Shown: piece by piece, positions 29,319 through 37,205 of the stretch
Position numbering within the stretch: position 1 is the stretch's first letter
How the letters are laid out: each line of letters starts with the position of its first letter
NCBI RefSeq assembly: GCF_009830945.1
Contig: NZ_ML776455.1
Coordinates: 249,289-313,288 of the forward strand
Direction of reading: 5' to 3'
Source of the DNA: Nocardiopsis sp. FR4
Lineage (GTDB): Bacteria > Actinomycetota > Actinomycetes > Streptosporangiales > Streptosporangiaceae
DNA: 64,000 nt
Notes under the pieces: generated by a model
Told to the model about the DNA's origin: nothing
What the model saw: the letters and a program-made list of their open reading frames with translations, nothing else
Database searches by the model: none
Program-made: the position numbers and the translations under genes

Positions 29319-29948
29319 TCAGTGTTCGGTGCGGACCCGTGCGCGGTCGGTCGTCCCGCGCGGCCGGGGCCGGGGTGGATGCGGACCGGGGCCGGGGGAG
29401 GGGGGAGCGCGGGGGCCGTGCGCCGAGAGCGCGACGGCGCGGGGCGCCGCAGGCGTGGAGCGTCCGGTCGGCGGCGCGGAGGCGGGGAACGCGAGGGAGG
29501 GGGTGAGCCTCGAGGGCAGCGAGCGCAGCAGCAGGGCGGCCAGGAACCACAGCGCCGCCTCGCCGTGGGCCAGGAGGGCGGAGGCCAGCAGCGCCGCCCA
29601 CAGGTGGGCGAACAGCATGCCCGGGGCCAGCCCCAGGACGTGCGCGAGCAGACCGTGGCCGGTGTGGCCGGTGTCCCGGACGAGGAGGGCGGGGACGGCC
29701 GAACCCTGGAGCACGAGGTGCAGCACCACCTGCGCGCAGGCCATGACGGCGAAGATGTCGCCGAAGCCGCGCATCGTGCGGGTGAAGCGCCACAGCACGG
29801 GGAACAGGACGGCCGTGGCCGCGGCGAAGCCGCCGGACGTGGCGGGGGAGGCGGCCCACAGGTTGTGGCCGCCCCAGGCCAGGGCGGTGCACGCGGCGGC
29901 GAGCAGGGCCGTGCGCGTGAGGCGGAGTGTGCCGTGAGCGGGTCGCAC
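29319..29948 (-). CDS. Small polytopic membrane protein upstream of copC
   Basis: 209 residues from a GTG at 29948. About five hydrophobic segments occupy residues 10-145, with several histidines within or near them (G-H-N-L-W, V-L-H-L-V-L, G-H-T-G-H, F-A-H-L-W). A Pro/Arg-rich cytosolic tail follows. It ends 8 nt before the CopC start, so the two are co-transcribed. It is shorter than CopD and does not show a clear CopD motif, so I do not name it. The histidines make a copper-related role plausible. Confidence 0.6.
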   Translation of the reverse strand: MRPAHGTLRLTRTALLAAACTALAWGGHNLWAASPATSGGFAAATAVLFPVLWRFTRTMRGFGDIFAVMACAQVVLHLVLQGSAVPALLVRDTGHTGHGLLAHVLGLAPGMLFAHLWAALLASALLAHGEAALWFLAALLLRSLPSRLTPSLAFPASAPPTGRSTPAAPRAVALSAHGPRAPPSPGPGPHPPRPRPRGTTDRARVRTEH

Positions 29949-30060
29949 GAGAAGAGAACCTAAGGCCGCTCCGCGCGGTGCCGCAAGGAGTGGGGCGGGA
30001 CACGGAACGGGGCCACCGGACGCGGTCCCCCGCGCTGCCGGTGGCCCCCGGGCGACGTGC

Positions 30061-30330
30061 TCAGTTCCGACCGGCCGGGACCAGCTCGCGGCGCATGTAG
30101 CGCCGCTCCTCCGGGGTGGTGCCACCCCAGACTCCGTGGGCCTCCCCGGCCCGCAGGGCCCACCGCAGGCACTCTTGGCGAACAGTACAGCTGCGGCAGA
30201 CGGCGACGGCCTGCTCGGTGTCGGCGCGCCCGATCCCCGTGCTGCTCACCGGGAAGAAGATCTCCGGGTCGTAGGAACGGCAGTTGCCCTGGAGGACCCA
30301 GTCCTCGCTCTCGTGGTACAGGCGGTTCAC
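30061..30330 (-). CDS. WhiB-family (Wbl) iron-sulfur transcription factor
   Basis: 89 residues from a GTG at 30330. The four cluster cysteines are present (Cys17, and the C-R-S-C-x5-C group at 45-54), followed by G-V-W-G-G and a basic E-R-R-Y-M-R-R tail for DNA or sigma-factor contact. Wbl proteins carry a redox/NO-sensitive [4Fe-4S] cluster and act with the principal sigma factor. The subfamily is not assigned. A repeated GTGTAGTAC motif lies 134-160 nt upstream, and the 690-nt gap to ectA contains a perfect SigB/SigF-type promoter pointing toward it. Confidence 0.92.
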   Translation of the reverse strand: MNRLYHESEDWVLQGNCRSYDPEIFFPVSSTGIGRADTEQAVAVCRSCTVRQECLRWALRAGEAHGVWGGTTPEERRYMRRELVPAGRN

Positions 30331-30463
30331 GGGCGCCTCCGATCCGTGGCTGTGATCCGTGGTCAGCGGCCCGCACCGTGCTCTCACGGCGGGGTCGGGA
30401 ACTCCGTCGCCCCACCGCACACGGGTGGTCCACCCGGGAATCGCGGTGCAGCGATGCGACCTA

Positions 30464-30490
30464 GTGTAGTACGACCTTGTGTAGTACTAC
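30464..30490. promoter_or_regulatory. Direct repeat GTGTAGTAC plus palindrome GTAGTACTAC
   Basis: GTGTAGTAC occurs at 30464-30472 and 30479-30487 (15-nt period). The second copy is part of the perfect 10-nt palindrome GTAGTACTAC (30481-30490). It lies in the whiB-like upstream region in otherwise G+C-rich DNA and looks like an operator or a -10 area. The regulator is unknown. Confidence 0.35.
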
Positions 30491-30701
30491 GCGCAGTCTG
30501 CTGGAAAATCCGTGATTTCTCAAGCACGCTTCGGGTAGCGGGACCACGGGAGCCCCTCGGCGCACGGCGCGTCGGGCGCGGCCGCGGGCGGGGAAACCGC
30601 ATCGGAACCGGTGTCCCACGGGGTCGCCCCGGGCCTCCGGGCGTACGGTGGGGCGCGGGCGGAGGACCCCCATGGTGTTATGTCTCGAGGTTTCCACCGA
30701 A

Positions 30702-30729
30702 TTGATGTGACTTAACACACGCTTAATAT
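30702..30729 (+). promoter_or_regulatory. Candidate sigma70-type promoter toward ectA
   Basis: TTGATG (30702-30707), 16-nt spacer, TAATAT (30724-30729). The -10 is near-consensus and very unusual in this G+C-rich DNA. It lies about 290 nt upstream of ectA, so the transcript would have a long leader. Confidence 0.4.
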
Positions 30730-30938
30730 TGCTTGTCCAGGCCCTATGTTTGACCGTGACTGTCGGCGCGCCCCCGCGCCGCTCCGCCCGTGCCCCGCGC
30801 TCCCGGCCCCTCCGGGTCCCGTGCCGCCGCGGCGTGAAATCCCTTGACAGACGGGAGGTCAGCCCGTGGTCGGACCACTTCCACGCGGCCGGTGAACGTC
30901 CTGGTCACAGCCTTGCGGTGCTGCTAAATAAACGGGCC

Positions 30939-30963
30939 ATACCCAACCGGGGTCTGCTCAAAC
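30939..30963 (-). promoter_or_regulatory. Perfect SigB/SigF-type promoter on the minus strand
   Basis: On the minus strand GTTT (30963-30960), exactly 15 nt, then GGGTAT (30944-30939), an exact match to the actinobacterial SigF/SigB consensus. It would transcribe toward the whiB-like gene, whose start is about 600 nt away, so it may give a long leader or a separate small RNA. Confidence 0.5.
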
Positions 30964-31020
30964 ATTCGCGCGCGTTCTCGCCGAAACCTCATTGACGTTC
31001 GTTCGCTAAGTTCGATCGAC

Positions 31021-31611
31021 GTGCCACATCTACGAACCAACCTCCAAGCACGCGACCGAACTGACGCCGGGGCCCCGGGCCCGGAGAACCCAGGGGCCGC
31101 GAGCCGTGGAGGCGTGCACCTGTCGCACCCGTCCCTGGAGGACGGGCCGCACATGTGGCGGCTGGCGGGGAGGAACGGCATGGACGTCAACTCGCCCTAC
31201 GCCTACGCGCTCTGGTGCCGGGACTTCGCCGAGACCAGTGTCGTCGCCCGTGACGACGAGGGCCGCGTCGCGGCCTACGTCACCGGCTACGTCCGGCCCG
31301 ACAGCCCTGACACGTACTTCCTCTGGCAGGTCGCCGTGGACTCCGCGTTCCGCGGACAGCGGCTGGCCCGCCGGATGCTCGACTTCATCGGTGACCGGAT
31401 CGTCGAGCGCGGCCTGCGCTACCTGGAGGCGACCGTCACCGCGGACAACACCGCCTCCCGCGCCCTGTTCGCCTCGTTCGCCAGGGACCGCGGGGCCGAA
31501 GCCGTGTGGAGTCCGCTCTTCGGGGGAGAACACTTCCCCGAGGGAGACACCCCGCACGACCCCGAGGACCTCGTTCGCATCGGCCCCCTGGGCCCCGGAC
31601 CGCAAGCGTGA
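31021..31611 (+). CDS. ectA: L-2,4-diaminobutyrate acetyltransferase
   Basis: 196 residues with a GTG start at 31021. A GNAT fold with strong EctA features: D-V-N-S-P-Y-A-Y near 55, Y-V-R-P-D-S-P-D-T-Y-F-L-W-Q-V-A-V-D with the acetyl-CoA loop R-G-Q-R-L-A-R, and V-T-A-D-N-T-A-S-R-A-L-F. It makes N-gamma-acetyl-diaminobutyrate, the second step of ectoine synthesis. No clear ribosome-binding site precedes this GTG, and the first 35 residues are not family-like. An internal GTG at 31114 leaves the whole catalytic domain intact and is an alternative start. Confidence 0.93.
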   Translation: MPHLRTNLQARDRTDAGAPGPENPGAASRGGVHLSHPSLEDGPHMWRLAGRNGMDVNSPYAYALWCRDFAETSVVARDDEGRVAAYVTGYVRPDSPDTYFLWQVAVDSAFRGQRLARRMLDFIGDRIVERGLRYLEATVTADNTASRALFASFARDRGAEAVWSPLFGGEHFPEGDTPHDPEDLVRIGPLGPGPQA

Positions 31612-31697
31612 CCGACATCCGCACCGGATCCATCCACCCACCCCATCGTCCAAGCCATGAGCCCACGAACCTGGGGAAAGGAACCAAGGAACACACC

Positions 31698-32963
31698 ATG
31701 GATACCTTCCAGCGCCTGGAGTCCGAAGTCCGCGGATACTGCCGGAACTGGCCGGTTGTGTTCGACAGGGCGGTCGGAAGCCACGTCTACGACGAGGCCG
31801 GCAAGCCCTACCTGGACTTCTTCGCGGGAGCGGGTTCGCTCAACTACGGGCACAACAACCCCGCGCTGAAGACCTCGCTCATCGAGTACCTGACCGACGA
31901 CCGGATCGTCCACAGCCTCGACGCCTACAGCGTCGCCAAACGGGACTTCCTGGAGACCTTCGAGGAGGTCATCCTCAAACCCCGGGGCCTGGACTACAAG
32001 GTCCAGTTCCCCGGCCCCGCGGGCAACAACGCGGTCGAGGCCGCGCTGAAGCTGGCCCGCAAGTACACCGGTCGCGAGACCATCGTCAACTTCACCAACG
32101 GCTTCCACGGCATGACCCTGGGCGCCCTGGCCGTCACCGGCAACTCCATGAAGCGCGGCGGCGCGGGCGTGCCGCTGGGCCACGTGGCCACGATGCCGTT
32201 CGACAACTACCTCGACGGCAGGACGCCGGACTTCCTGTGGCTGCGCAGCCTGCTGGACGACAGCGGCAGCGGCCTGGACAAGCCCGCCGCCGTGATCGTC
32301 GAGACGGTCCAGGGCGAGGGCGGCATCAACGCGGCCAGCGCCCAGTGGCTGCGCGAGCTCTCGGACCTGTGCCGCGAGTACGACATCCTGATGATCGTCG
32401 ACGACATCCAGATGGGCTGCGGCCGCACCGGTGACTTCTTCTCCTTCGAGGAGGCCGGGATCACCCCGGACATCGTCACCCTGTCCAAGTCCATCAGCGG
32501 CTACGGCCTGCCGCTGGCCCTGACCCTGTTCAAGCGCGAGCTGGACGTGTGGGAGCCGGGCGAGCACAACGGCACCTTCCGCGGGTTCAACCCGGCGATG
32601 GTGACCGGCGCCGAGGCCATGCGCCGCTACTGGACCGACGCCTCGTTCGCCCAGGCCACCAAGGCCAAGGGCGAGATGGTCGCCGCCCGCCTGGCCGAGA
32701 TGGCCGCCGAGCACGCCGAGTTCGGCGCGCACGTGCGCGGTCGCGGCCTGGCCCGCGGCCTGGCCTTCGAGCAGACCGACATCGCCAAGAAGGTCGCGGC
32801 CGAGTCCTTCGACCGCGGCCTGCTCCTGGAGACCTCCGGTCCCGAGGACGAGGTGGCCAAACTGCTGCCGCCTCTTACCGCGACCGAGGAGGAACTGACC
32901 GCCGGGCTTGACATCATGGCTGACGCGGCCCGTGCCGCGGTCAAGGTGGCACAGCCCGCCTGA
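31698..32963 (+). CDS. ectB: Diaminobutyrate-2-oxoglutarate aminotransferase
   Basis: 421 residues, the usual EctB length; ATG with aagga 8 nt upstream. A class-III PLP aminotransferase: P-G-P-A-G-N-N-A-V-E-A-A near 110, N-G-F-H-G-M-T-L-G, V-D-D-I-Q-M-G-C-G-R-T-G, and the PLP lysine in T-L-S-K-S-I-S-G (Lys264). It converts aspartate-beta-semialdehyde and glutamate to L-2,4-diaminobutyrate, the first committed step. It lies 86 nt after ectA and 132 nt before ectC in the same direction. Confidence 0.97.
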   Translation: MDTFQRLESEVRGYCRNWPVVFDRAVGSHVYDEAGKPYLDFFAGAGSLNYGHNNPALKTSLIEYLTDDRIVHSLDAYSVAKRDFLETFEEVILKPRGLDYKVQFPGPAGNNAVEAALKLARKYTGRETIVNFTNGFHGMTLGALAVTGNSMKRGGAGVPLGHVATMPFDNYLDGRTPDFLWLRSLLDDSGSGLDKPAAVIVETVQGEGGINAASAQWLRELSDLCREYDILMIVDDIQMGCGRTGDFFSFEEAGITPDIVTLSKSISGYGLPLALTLFKRELDVWEPGEHNGTFRGFNPAMVTGAEAMRRYWTDASFAQATKAKGEMVAARLAEMAAEHAEFGAHVRGRGLARGLAFEQTDIAKKVAAESFDRGLLLETSGPEDEVAKLLPPLTATEEELTAGLDIMADAARAAVKVAQPA

Positions 32964-33095
32964 TCGGGGAATTCCCGGGCAGAGGATCCCCTTCACACGG
33001 TACGGGGCCGGGCGGCGACCCTCAGGACGTCGTCCGGCCCCGCGCCGTGTCGCACCACCACCGAAAGGCGCCCCCGGGCGCGTAAGGAGAGACCA

Positions 33096-33509
33096 GTGAT
33101 CGTTCGCAGCCTGGACGAGGTCAACGACACCGAGCGCGACATCAAGACGGAGACGTGGCGCAGCCGCCGGGTCATCCTCGCGAAGGAGAAGGTGGGTTTC
33201 TCCTTCCACGAGACCGTCCTGTACGCGGGCACGGAGACCACCATGTGGTACGCCAACCACGTTGAACTCGTGCACTGCATCGAGGGTGAGGCGGAGCTGA
33301 CCAACGAGGAGACGGGGGAGAAGCACATCATCACCCCGGGCACCCTCTACCTCCTTGACGGCCACGAGCGGCACACCGTGCGCCCCAAGACGGACTTCCG
33401 CGTGCTGTGCGTGTTCAACCCGCCGGTCACCGGGCGCGAGGTGCACGACGAGAACGGCGTGTACCCGCTCATCGTCGAGGACGACGACACGGCCGGCTCC
33501 CCGGCCTGA
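33096..33509 (+). CDS. ectC: L-ectoine synthase
   Basis: 137 residues, standard for EctC; GTG start with aaggagag upstream. A cupin fold with the hallmark N-terminus [23 protein letters not shown] near 36-44, C-I-E-G-E-A, and L-L-D-G-H-E-R-H near 90. It cyclises N-gamma-acetyl-diaminobutyrate to ectoine. The gene ends the biosynthetic block at a strong hairpin. No ectD (hydroxylase) follows. Confidence 0.97.
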   Translation: MIVRSLDEVNDTERDIKTETWRSRRVILAKEKVGFSFHETVLYAGTETTMWYANHVELVHCIEGEAELTNEETGEKHIITPGTLYLLDGHERHTVRPKTDFRVLCVFNPPVTGREVHDENGVYPLIVEDDDTAGSPA

Positions 33510-33533
33510 TCCGGTCGCTTCGACCCACACACC

Positions 33534-33567
33534 GCGCGGGCGGGGTCCTTCGGGCCCCGCCCGCGGC
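33534..33567 (+). terminator. Hairpin terminator after ectC
   Basis: GCGGGCGGGGTCC-TTCG-GGCCCCGCCCGC forms a G+C-rich stem with one mismatch and a stable TTCG tetraloop, starting about 25 nt after the ectC stop. No T-tract. Confidence 0.75.
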
Positions 33568-33906
33568 GGTTCCCGGCCCCCTCCGGCCCCGGCCACCCCA
33601 GCGTGACGGGAGTCGGAACCCAGGGTCACGAAGGCCAGGTGACCCGCACCGAGCTGCCCGAAGGCGCTGGTCACTCCCCGACCGCACATGCATAACCAGT
33701 GCATAACGGACCAAACGGGTCTCGTTACGGCCGGGTGAGTCCGGGGAGGGAGAACCCCGTACCAGGCCGCCGGACCCTGCCCCGCCCGGTGGTCGCCGCC
33801 GCGGCACCGCACCGCGGCCCGCCCACACCAGGCGTCCCACCAACCGAACGCGCGGCCCGCCCGCCGGGCCACGGCGCCGCGCCCGTGAGTCCTTCGAGGA
33901 GCAGTC
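33568..33906. other. Intergenic region between ectC terminator and ehuB
   Basis: No gene. The likely promoter region of ehuBCDA. The only conspicuous element is the TGCATAAC direct repeat (33689-33707) in a locally A+T-richer patch. Confidence 0.5.
33689..33707 (+). promoter_or_regulatory. TGCATAAC direct repeat (11-nt period) upstream of ehuB
   Basis: TGCATAAC at 33689-33696 and again at 33700-33707, one helical turn apart, about 200 nt before the ehuB start. It may be a regulator site or overlap a -10 element. The binding protein is unknown. Confidence 0.35.
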
Positions 33907-34815
33907 GTGAAGAAGCAGGTACCAGCCGTACGCCGAGGAACCTGGGGCCGCCGGGACGCCTTCCGACTGGGAGGGATCGGCCTGGCCACCCTCGGCCTCG
34001 CCGCCTGCACCCGGGTCGACGGCGGCGAGGGCGAGGAGGGCGCCTCGACCCTGGAACGTCTGCGCGAACAGGGCTTCGTCGCGATCGGCCTGGCCAACGA
34101 GATCCCCTTCGGCTTCGTCGACGAGTCCGGCGAGCCCGCCGGGCAGTCCCCGGCCGTGGCCCGGGCCGTCTTCGAGGAGCTGGGCGTGCCCGAGGTCCAG
34201 GCCTCGCCGGTGAACTGGGACGGGCTCATCCCGGGACTGAAGTCCAACCGGTTCGACGTCATCGCCGCCGGCATGTTCATCACCCCCGAGCGCTGTGAGC
34301 AGGTCGCCTTCACCGAGCCGACCGCCACCTCGCCCGAGGCCTTCCTGGTAAGGGAGGGCAACCCGGAGAACATCCAGCACTTCACCGACTTCGCCGACAA
34401 CGGCGACATCACGGTCGCGGTGCTCAACGGCTCGGTCGAGCAGACCTACGCCGAGCACTTCGGGGCGCAGAACATCCAGCTCATCGACAACCAGACAGCC
34501 GGCTACGAGATGCTGGAGTCCGGGCGCGTCGACGCGGTCTCCATGCTGAGCGTGTCCCACGAGTACCTCCTGAAGGACCGGGGCGGCCCCTTCGAGGTCA
34601 CCGAGCCCTTCTTCCCCGAGATCGACGGCAAGGAGGAGAAGGGCTGGGGCGGCCTGTGCGTACGCCAGCAGGACAGCGCGATGCTGGAGGAGATGAACCG
34701 GGTCATCGCCGAGTTCAAGGAGAGCGGACGCCTCCTGGAGCTGGGCGAGGAGTGGGGCTTCACCGAGGCCGACCTCCCCGACGACACCACCACCGCCGAA
34801 CTCTGCGAGGGATGA
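33907..34815 (+). CDS. ehuB: Ectoine/hydroxyectoine ABC transporter substrate-binding lipoprotein
   Basis: 302 residues, ATG start. The N-terminus has a twin-arginine pattern (G-R-R-D-A-F-R) followed by a hydrophobic stretch and lipobox L-A-A-C at about 35-38, so a Tat-exported lipoprotein is likely. The mature part is a family-3 amino-acid-type binding protein with family traits such as I-P-F-G-F-V-D-E-S-G and N-R-F-D-V-I-A-A-G-M-F-I. Position after ectABC and before two permeases and an ATPase fixes the Ehu assignment: re-uptake of ectoine leaked from the cell or present outside. Confidence 0.9.
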   Translation: MKKQVPAVRRGTWGRRDAFRLGGIGLATLGLAACTRVDGGEGEEGASTLERLREQGFVAIGLANEIPFGFVDESGEPAGQSPAVARAVFEELGVPEVQASPVNWDGLIPGLKSNRFDVIAAGMFITPERCEQVAFTEPTATSPEAFLVREGNPENIQHFTDFADNGDITVAVLNGSVEQTYAEHFGAQNIQLIDNQTAGYEMLESGRVDAVSMLSVSHEYLLKDRGGPFEVTEPFFPEIDGKEEKGWGGLCVRQQDSAMLEEMNRVIAEFKESGRLLELGEEWGFTEADLPDDTTTAELCEG

Positions 34816-34822
34816 GCCCGCG

Positions 34823-35551
34823 GTGGACTTCCTGATCCAGCGACTGCCGCTCTACCTCGACGGCGCGTGGGTCACCGTTCAGCTCACCCTCGGCGGCTCC
34901 GCCCTCGCCTTCGTCCTGGCCATGTTCTTCGGGACCATGGGGACGATCCGGCACTGGCTGCCCCGGGCCGTCGCCACGGTCTACGTGGAGGTGTTCCGGG
35001 GCATCGCCGCCCTGGTGCTGATGTTCTGGATGGCCTTCGCCCTGCCCCAGCTGAGCGGTTTCCAACTGGACGACCGCTTCGCGGCGATCCTCGCCCTGGG
35101 CCTCAACGTGGGGGCCTACGGCGCCGAGGTCGTGCGCTCGTCCATCAACGCCGTGCCCCGGGCCCAGGTCGAGGCCGCGGTGGCGCTGAACTTCTCGTGG
35201 TCCCAGCGCATGCGCCTGGTCGTGCTGCCCCAGGCGTGGGCCCAGATGCTGCCCACGTTCGGCAACCTCGTCATCGAGCTGATGAAGGCCACCGCGGTGG
35301 TCTTCCTCATCGGTGTGGTCGACCTGACCGCCGTCGCCCAGCAGATGCGCCAGTCCACGGGTGAGACGGTGATCGCCTTCGTCGGGGCCTTCGTCCTCTA
35401 CTACCTGATCGCGCAGGTGCTCATCCTCGGCATGCGACTGCTCGAACGCCGCGCCAACCGGAAGCTGGGCCGCACCTCGCCCGGCGGCGCCGGCCCGCTG
35501 GCCCTTCTGCGTCCCCCGGCGGTCGACACCAGGACGGGAGCGGGCAAGTGA
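34823..35551 (+). CDS. ehuC: Ectoine ABC transporter permease
   Basis: 242 residues, GTG start 7 nt after ehuB. HisM-type permease with about five membrane segments and the EAA-like loop A-Q-V-E-A-A-V-A-L-N-F-S near 120 that contacts the ATPase. The C-terminal 20 residues are polar. Its TGA overlaps the ATG of the second permease (TGATG), so coupling and 1:1 heterodimer formation are likely. Confidence 0.88.
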   Translation: MDFLIQRLPLYLDGAWVTVQLTLGGSALAFVLAMFFGTMGTIRHWLPRAVATVYVEVFRGIAALVLMFWMAFALPQLSGFQLDDRFAAILALGLNVGAYGAEVVRSSINAVPRAQVEAAVALNFSWSQRMRLVVLPQAWAQMLPTFGNLVIELMKATAVVFLIGVVDLTAVAQQMRQSTGETVIAFVGAFVLYYLIAQVLILGMRLLERRANRKLGRTSPGGAGPLALLRPPAVDTRTGAGK

Positions 35552-36189
35552 TGTACTGGGACTTCGAGTGGACCTTCCAGGTCATGCCCGACCTGCTGCG
35601 CGGGCTCGGGGTGACGGTGCAGGTCACCGTCTTCGGCTACCTGATCGCGCTGTCCCTGGGCCTGCTGATCGCCGTCGTGCGCCGCACGCCGGTGGTCGGG
35701 GCGGTCCTGCACGCGGCCATGGAGTTCATCCGGACGACCCCGCTGGTGATCCAGCTGGTGTTCGTCTTCCTCCTGGCGCCCTCCACCGTCTCCGGGATGA
35801 CCGTGGGCATCATCGTCATCGGCGTGCACTACGCGGCCTACACCGCCGAGGTGTACCGCTCGGGCATCGAGGGCGTGGCCAAGGGGCAGTGGGAGGCGGC
35901 CCGCGCGCTGAGCCTGCCGTCCCACCGCACGTGGGGCGCCATCGTGCTGCCCCAGGCCATCCGCAAGGTCATCCCCGCGCTGGGCAACTACCTCATCGCG
36001 ATGTTCAAGGACACACCGCTGCTCATCGCGATCGGCGTGGCCGAGCTGCTCACCCAGGCCCAGCGGATCGGCAGTGCCAGTTTCCGCGTCGTGGAGGCCT
36101 ACACCGTGGTGGGATTCCTGTTCCTGCTCGTGAGTGTGCCCTCCGCGATCCTCATCCGACGACTGGAGCGACGCTATGCCGCCGTCTGA
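35551..36189 (+). CDS. ehuD: Ectoine ABC transporter permease
   Basis: 212 residues from the ATG at 35551 that overlaps the ehuC stop; a GTG 3 nt earlier is in frame. HisM/GlnP-type permease with about five membrane segments and the loop K-G-Q-W-E-A-A-R-A-L-S-L near residue 112. The 3' end overlaps ehuA by 14 nt. Together with EhuC it forms the membrane pore. Confidence 0.88.
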   Translation: MYWDFEWTFQVMPDLLRGLGVTVQVTVFGYLIALSLGLLIAVVRRTPVVGAVLHAAMEFIRTTPLVIQLVFVFLLAPSTVSGMTVGIIVIGVHYAAYTAEVYRSGIEGVAKGQWEAARALSLPSHRTWGAIVLPQAIRKVIPALGNYLIAMFKDTPLLIAIGVAELLTQAQRIGSASFRVVEAYTVVGFLFLLVSVPSAILIRRLERRYAAV

Positions 36190-37012
36190 TACCCCGAAGC
36201 ACGAGCAACCCCAGGGTGTCGGGGGCGGGCCCGGGGACCAACCCCTGATCGTGTTCGACCAGGTGGTGAAGCGCTTCGGCGACCTCACCGTGCTCGACCA
36301 CCTGGACTTCTCCGTCGCCCCCGGCGAGCGGGTCACCCTCATCGGCCCGAGCGGCTCGGGCAAGACCACCATCCTTCGCCTGCTGATGACCCTGGAGAAG
36401 GTCACCGAGGGCGTGATCTGGGTGGACGGCGAGCCCTACAGCCACATGCGCCGCGGCTCGCACCTGTCCCCGGCCAGCGAGGGCTACCTGCGCCAGCGCC
36501 GCAAGCGCGTGGGCATGGTGTTCCAGCAGTTCAACCTGTTCCCGAACATGACCGTTCGGCAGAACATCATCGAGGCACCCGTGCACGTGCTGGGCAAGCC
36601 CAAGGACGAGGCCAACGCCCGGGCGGCCGAACTGCTGGAGATGGTGGGGCTCAGCGACAAGATCGACGCCCATCCCACCCAGCTCTCGGGCGGGCAGCAG
36701 CAGCGGGTGGCGATCGCCCGCGCGCTGGCCATGAGCCCGGAGATCCTGCTGCTGGACGAGGTCACCTCGGCGCTGGACCCCGAGCTGGTGGCCGGCGTGC
36801 TGGACGTGCTGCGCGAGATCGCCGAGACCACGGACATCACGATGCTGTGCGTGACCCACGAGATGACCTTCGCGCGCGACGTCTCGCACCGGGTGCTCAT
36901 GTTCGACCAGGGCCGGATCGCCGAGGAGGGGCCGCCGGAGCAGATCTTCGGCGATCCCAGGGAGGAGCGGACCAAGTCCTTCCTGAGCTCGGTCCTGGAC
37001 AACGGGCACTGA
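36176..37012 (+). CDS. ehuA: Ectoine ABC transporter ATP-binding protein
   Basis: 278 residues from the ATG at 36176 within the end of ehuD. Walker A G-P-S-G-S-G-K-T near 58, Q-loop Q-Q-F-N-L-F, signature L-S-G-G-Q-Q-Q-R, Walker B I-L-L-L-D-E, and switch His in C-V-T-H-E. A polar-amino-acid-transporter-type ATPase with an N-terminal extension of about 25 residues. Last gene of the ehu operon. Confidence 0.92.
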   Translation: MPPSDTPKHEQPQGVGGGPGDQPLIVFDQVVKRFGDLTVLDHLDFSVAPGERVTLIGPSGSGKTTILRLLMTLEKVTEGVIWVDGEPYSHMRRGSHLSPASEGYLRQRRKRVGMVFQQFNLFPNMTVRQNIIEAPVHVLGKPKDEANARAAELLEMVGLSDKIDAHPTQLSGGQQQRVAIARALAMSPEILLLDEVTSALDPELVAGVLDVLREIAETTDITMLCVTHEMTFARDVSHRVLMFDQGRIAEEGPPEQIFGDPREERTKSFLSSVLDNGH

Positions 37013-37205
37013 CCGCCGCCCCCTCCGTGCCGCGCGGGCCGCTCCCGGAACCCTCCTGGAGCGGCCCCGCGCCGCCACGGCACCGTCCTCCGGGAGGAGA
37101 CGCCGGGTACTCCGTGGCAAGACAACTGACGACATACCGTAGTCATTAAGTCGCTATTAGTTTCCCCTTGGGCAGAATGAGTCTTCTGAGACAGGGGGGA
37201 CTCTT

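Larger units (their letters stand above)
30331..31020. other. 690-nt intergenic region between whiB-like gene and ectA
   Basis: No convincing gene. G+C falls markedly around 30460-30530, 30680-30760 and 30920-31020. It contains GTGTAGTAC repeats (30464-30490), a sigma70-like promoter pointing to ectA (30702-30729) and a SigB/SigF-type promoter pointing to whiB (30939-30963). Small frames on either strand lack codon bias. Confidence 0.6.

Noticed and set aside
30844..30872. Consensus -35 hexamer TTGACA upstream of ectA
   Set aside because: No -10-like hexamer at 16-18 nt spacing; not counted as a promoter.
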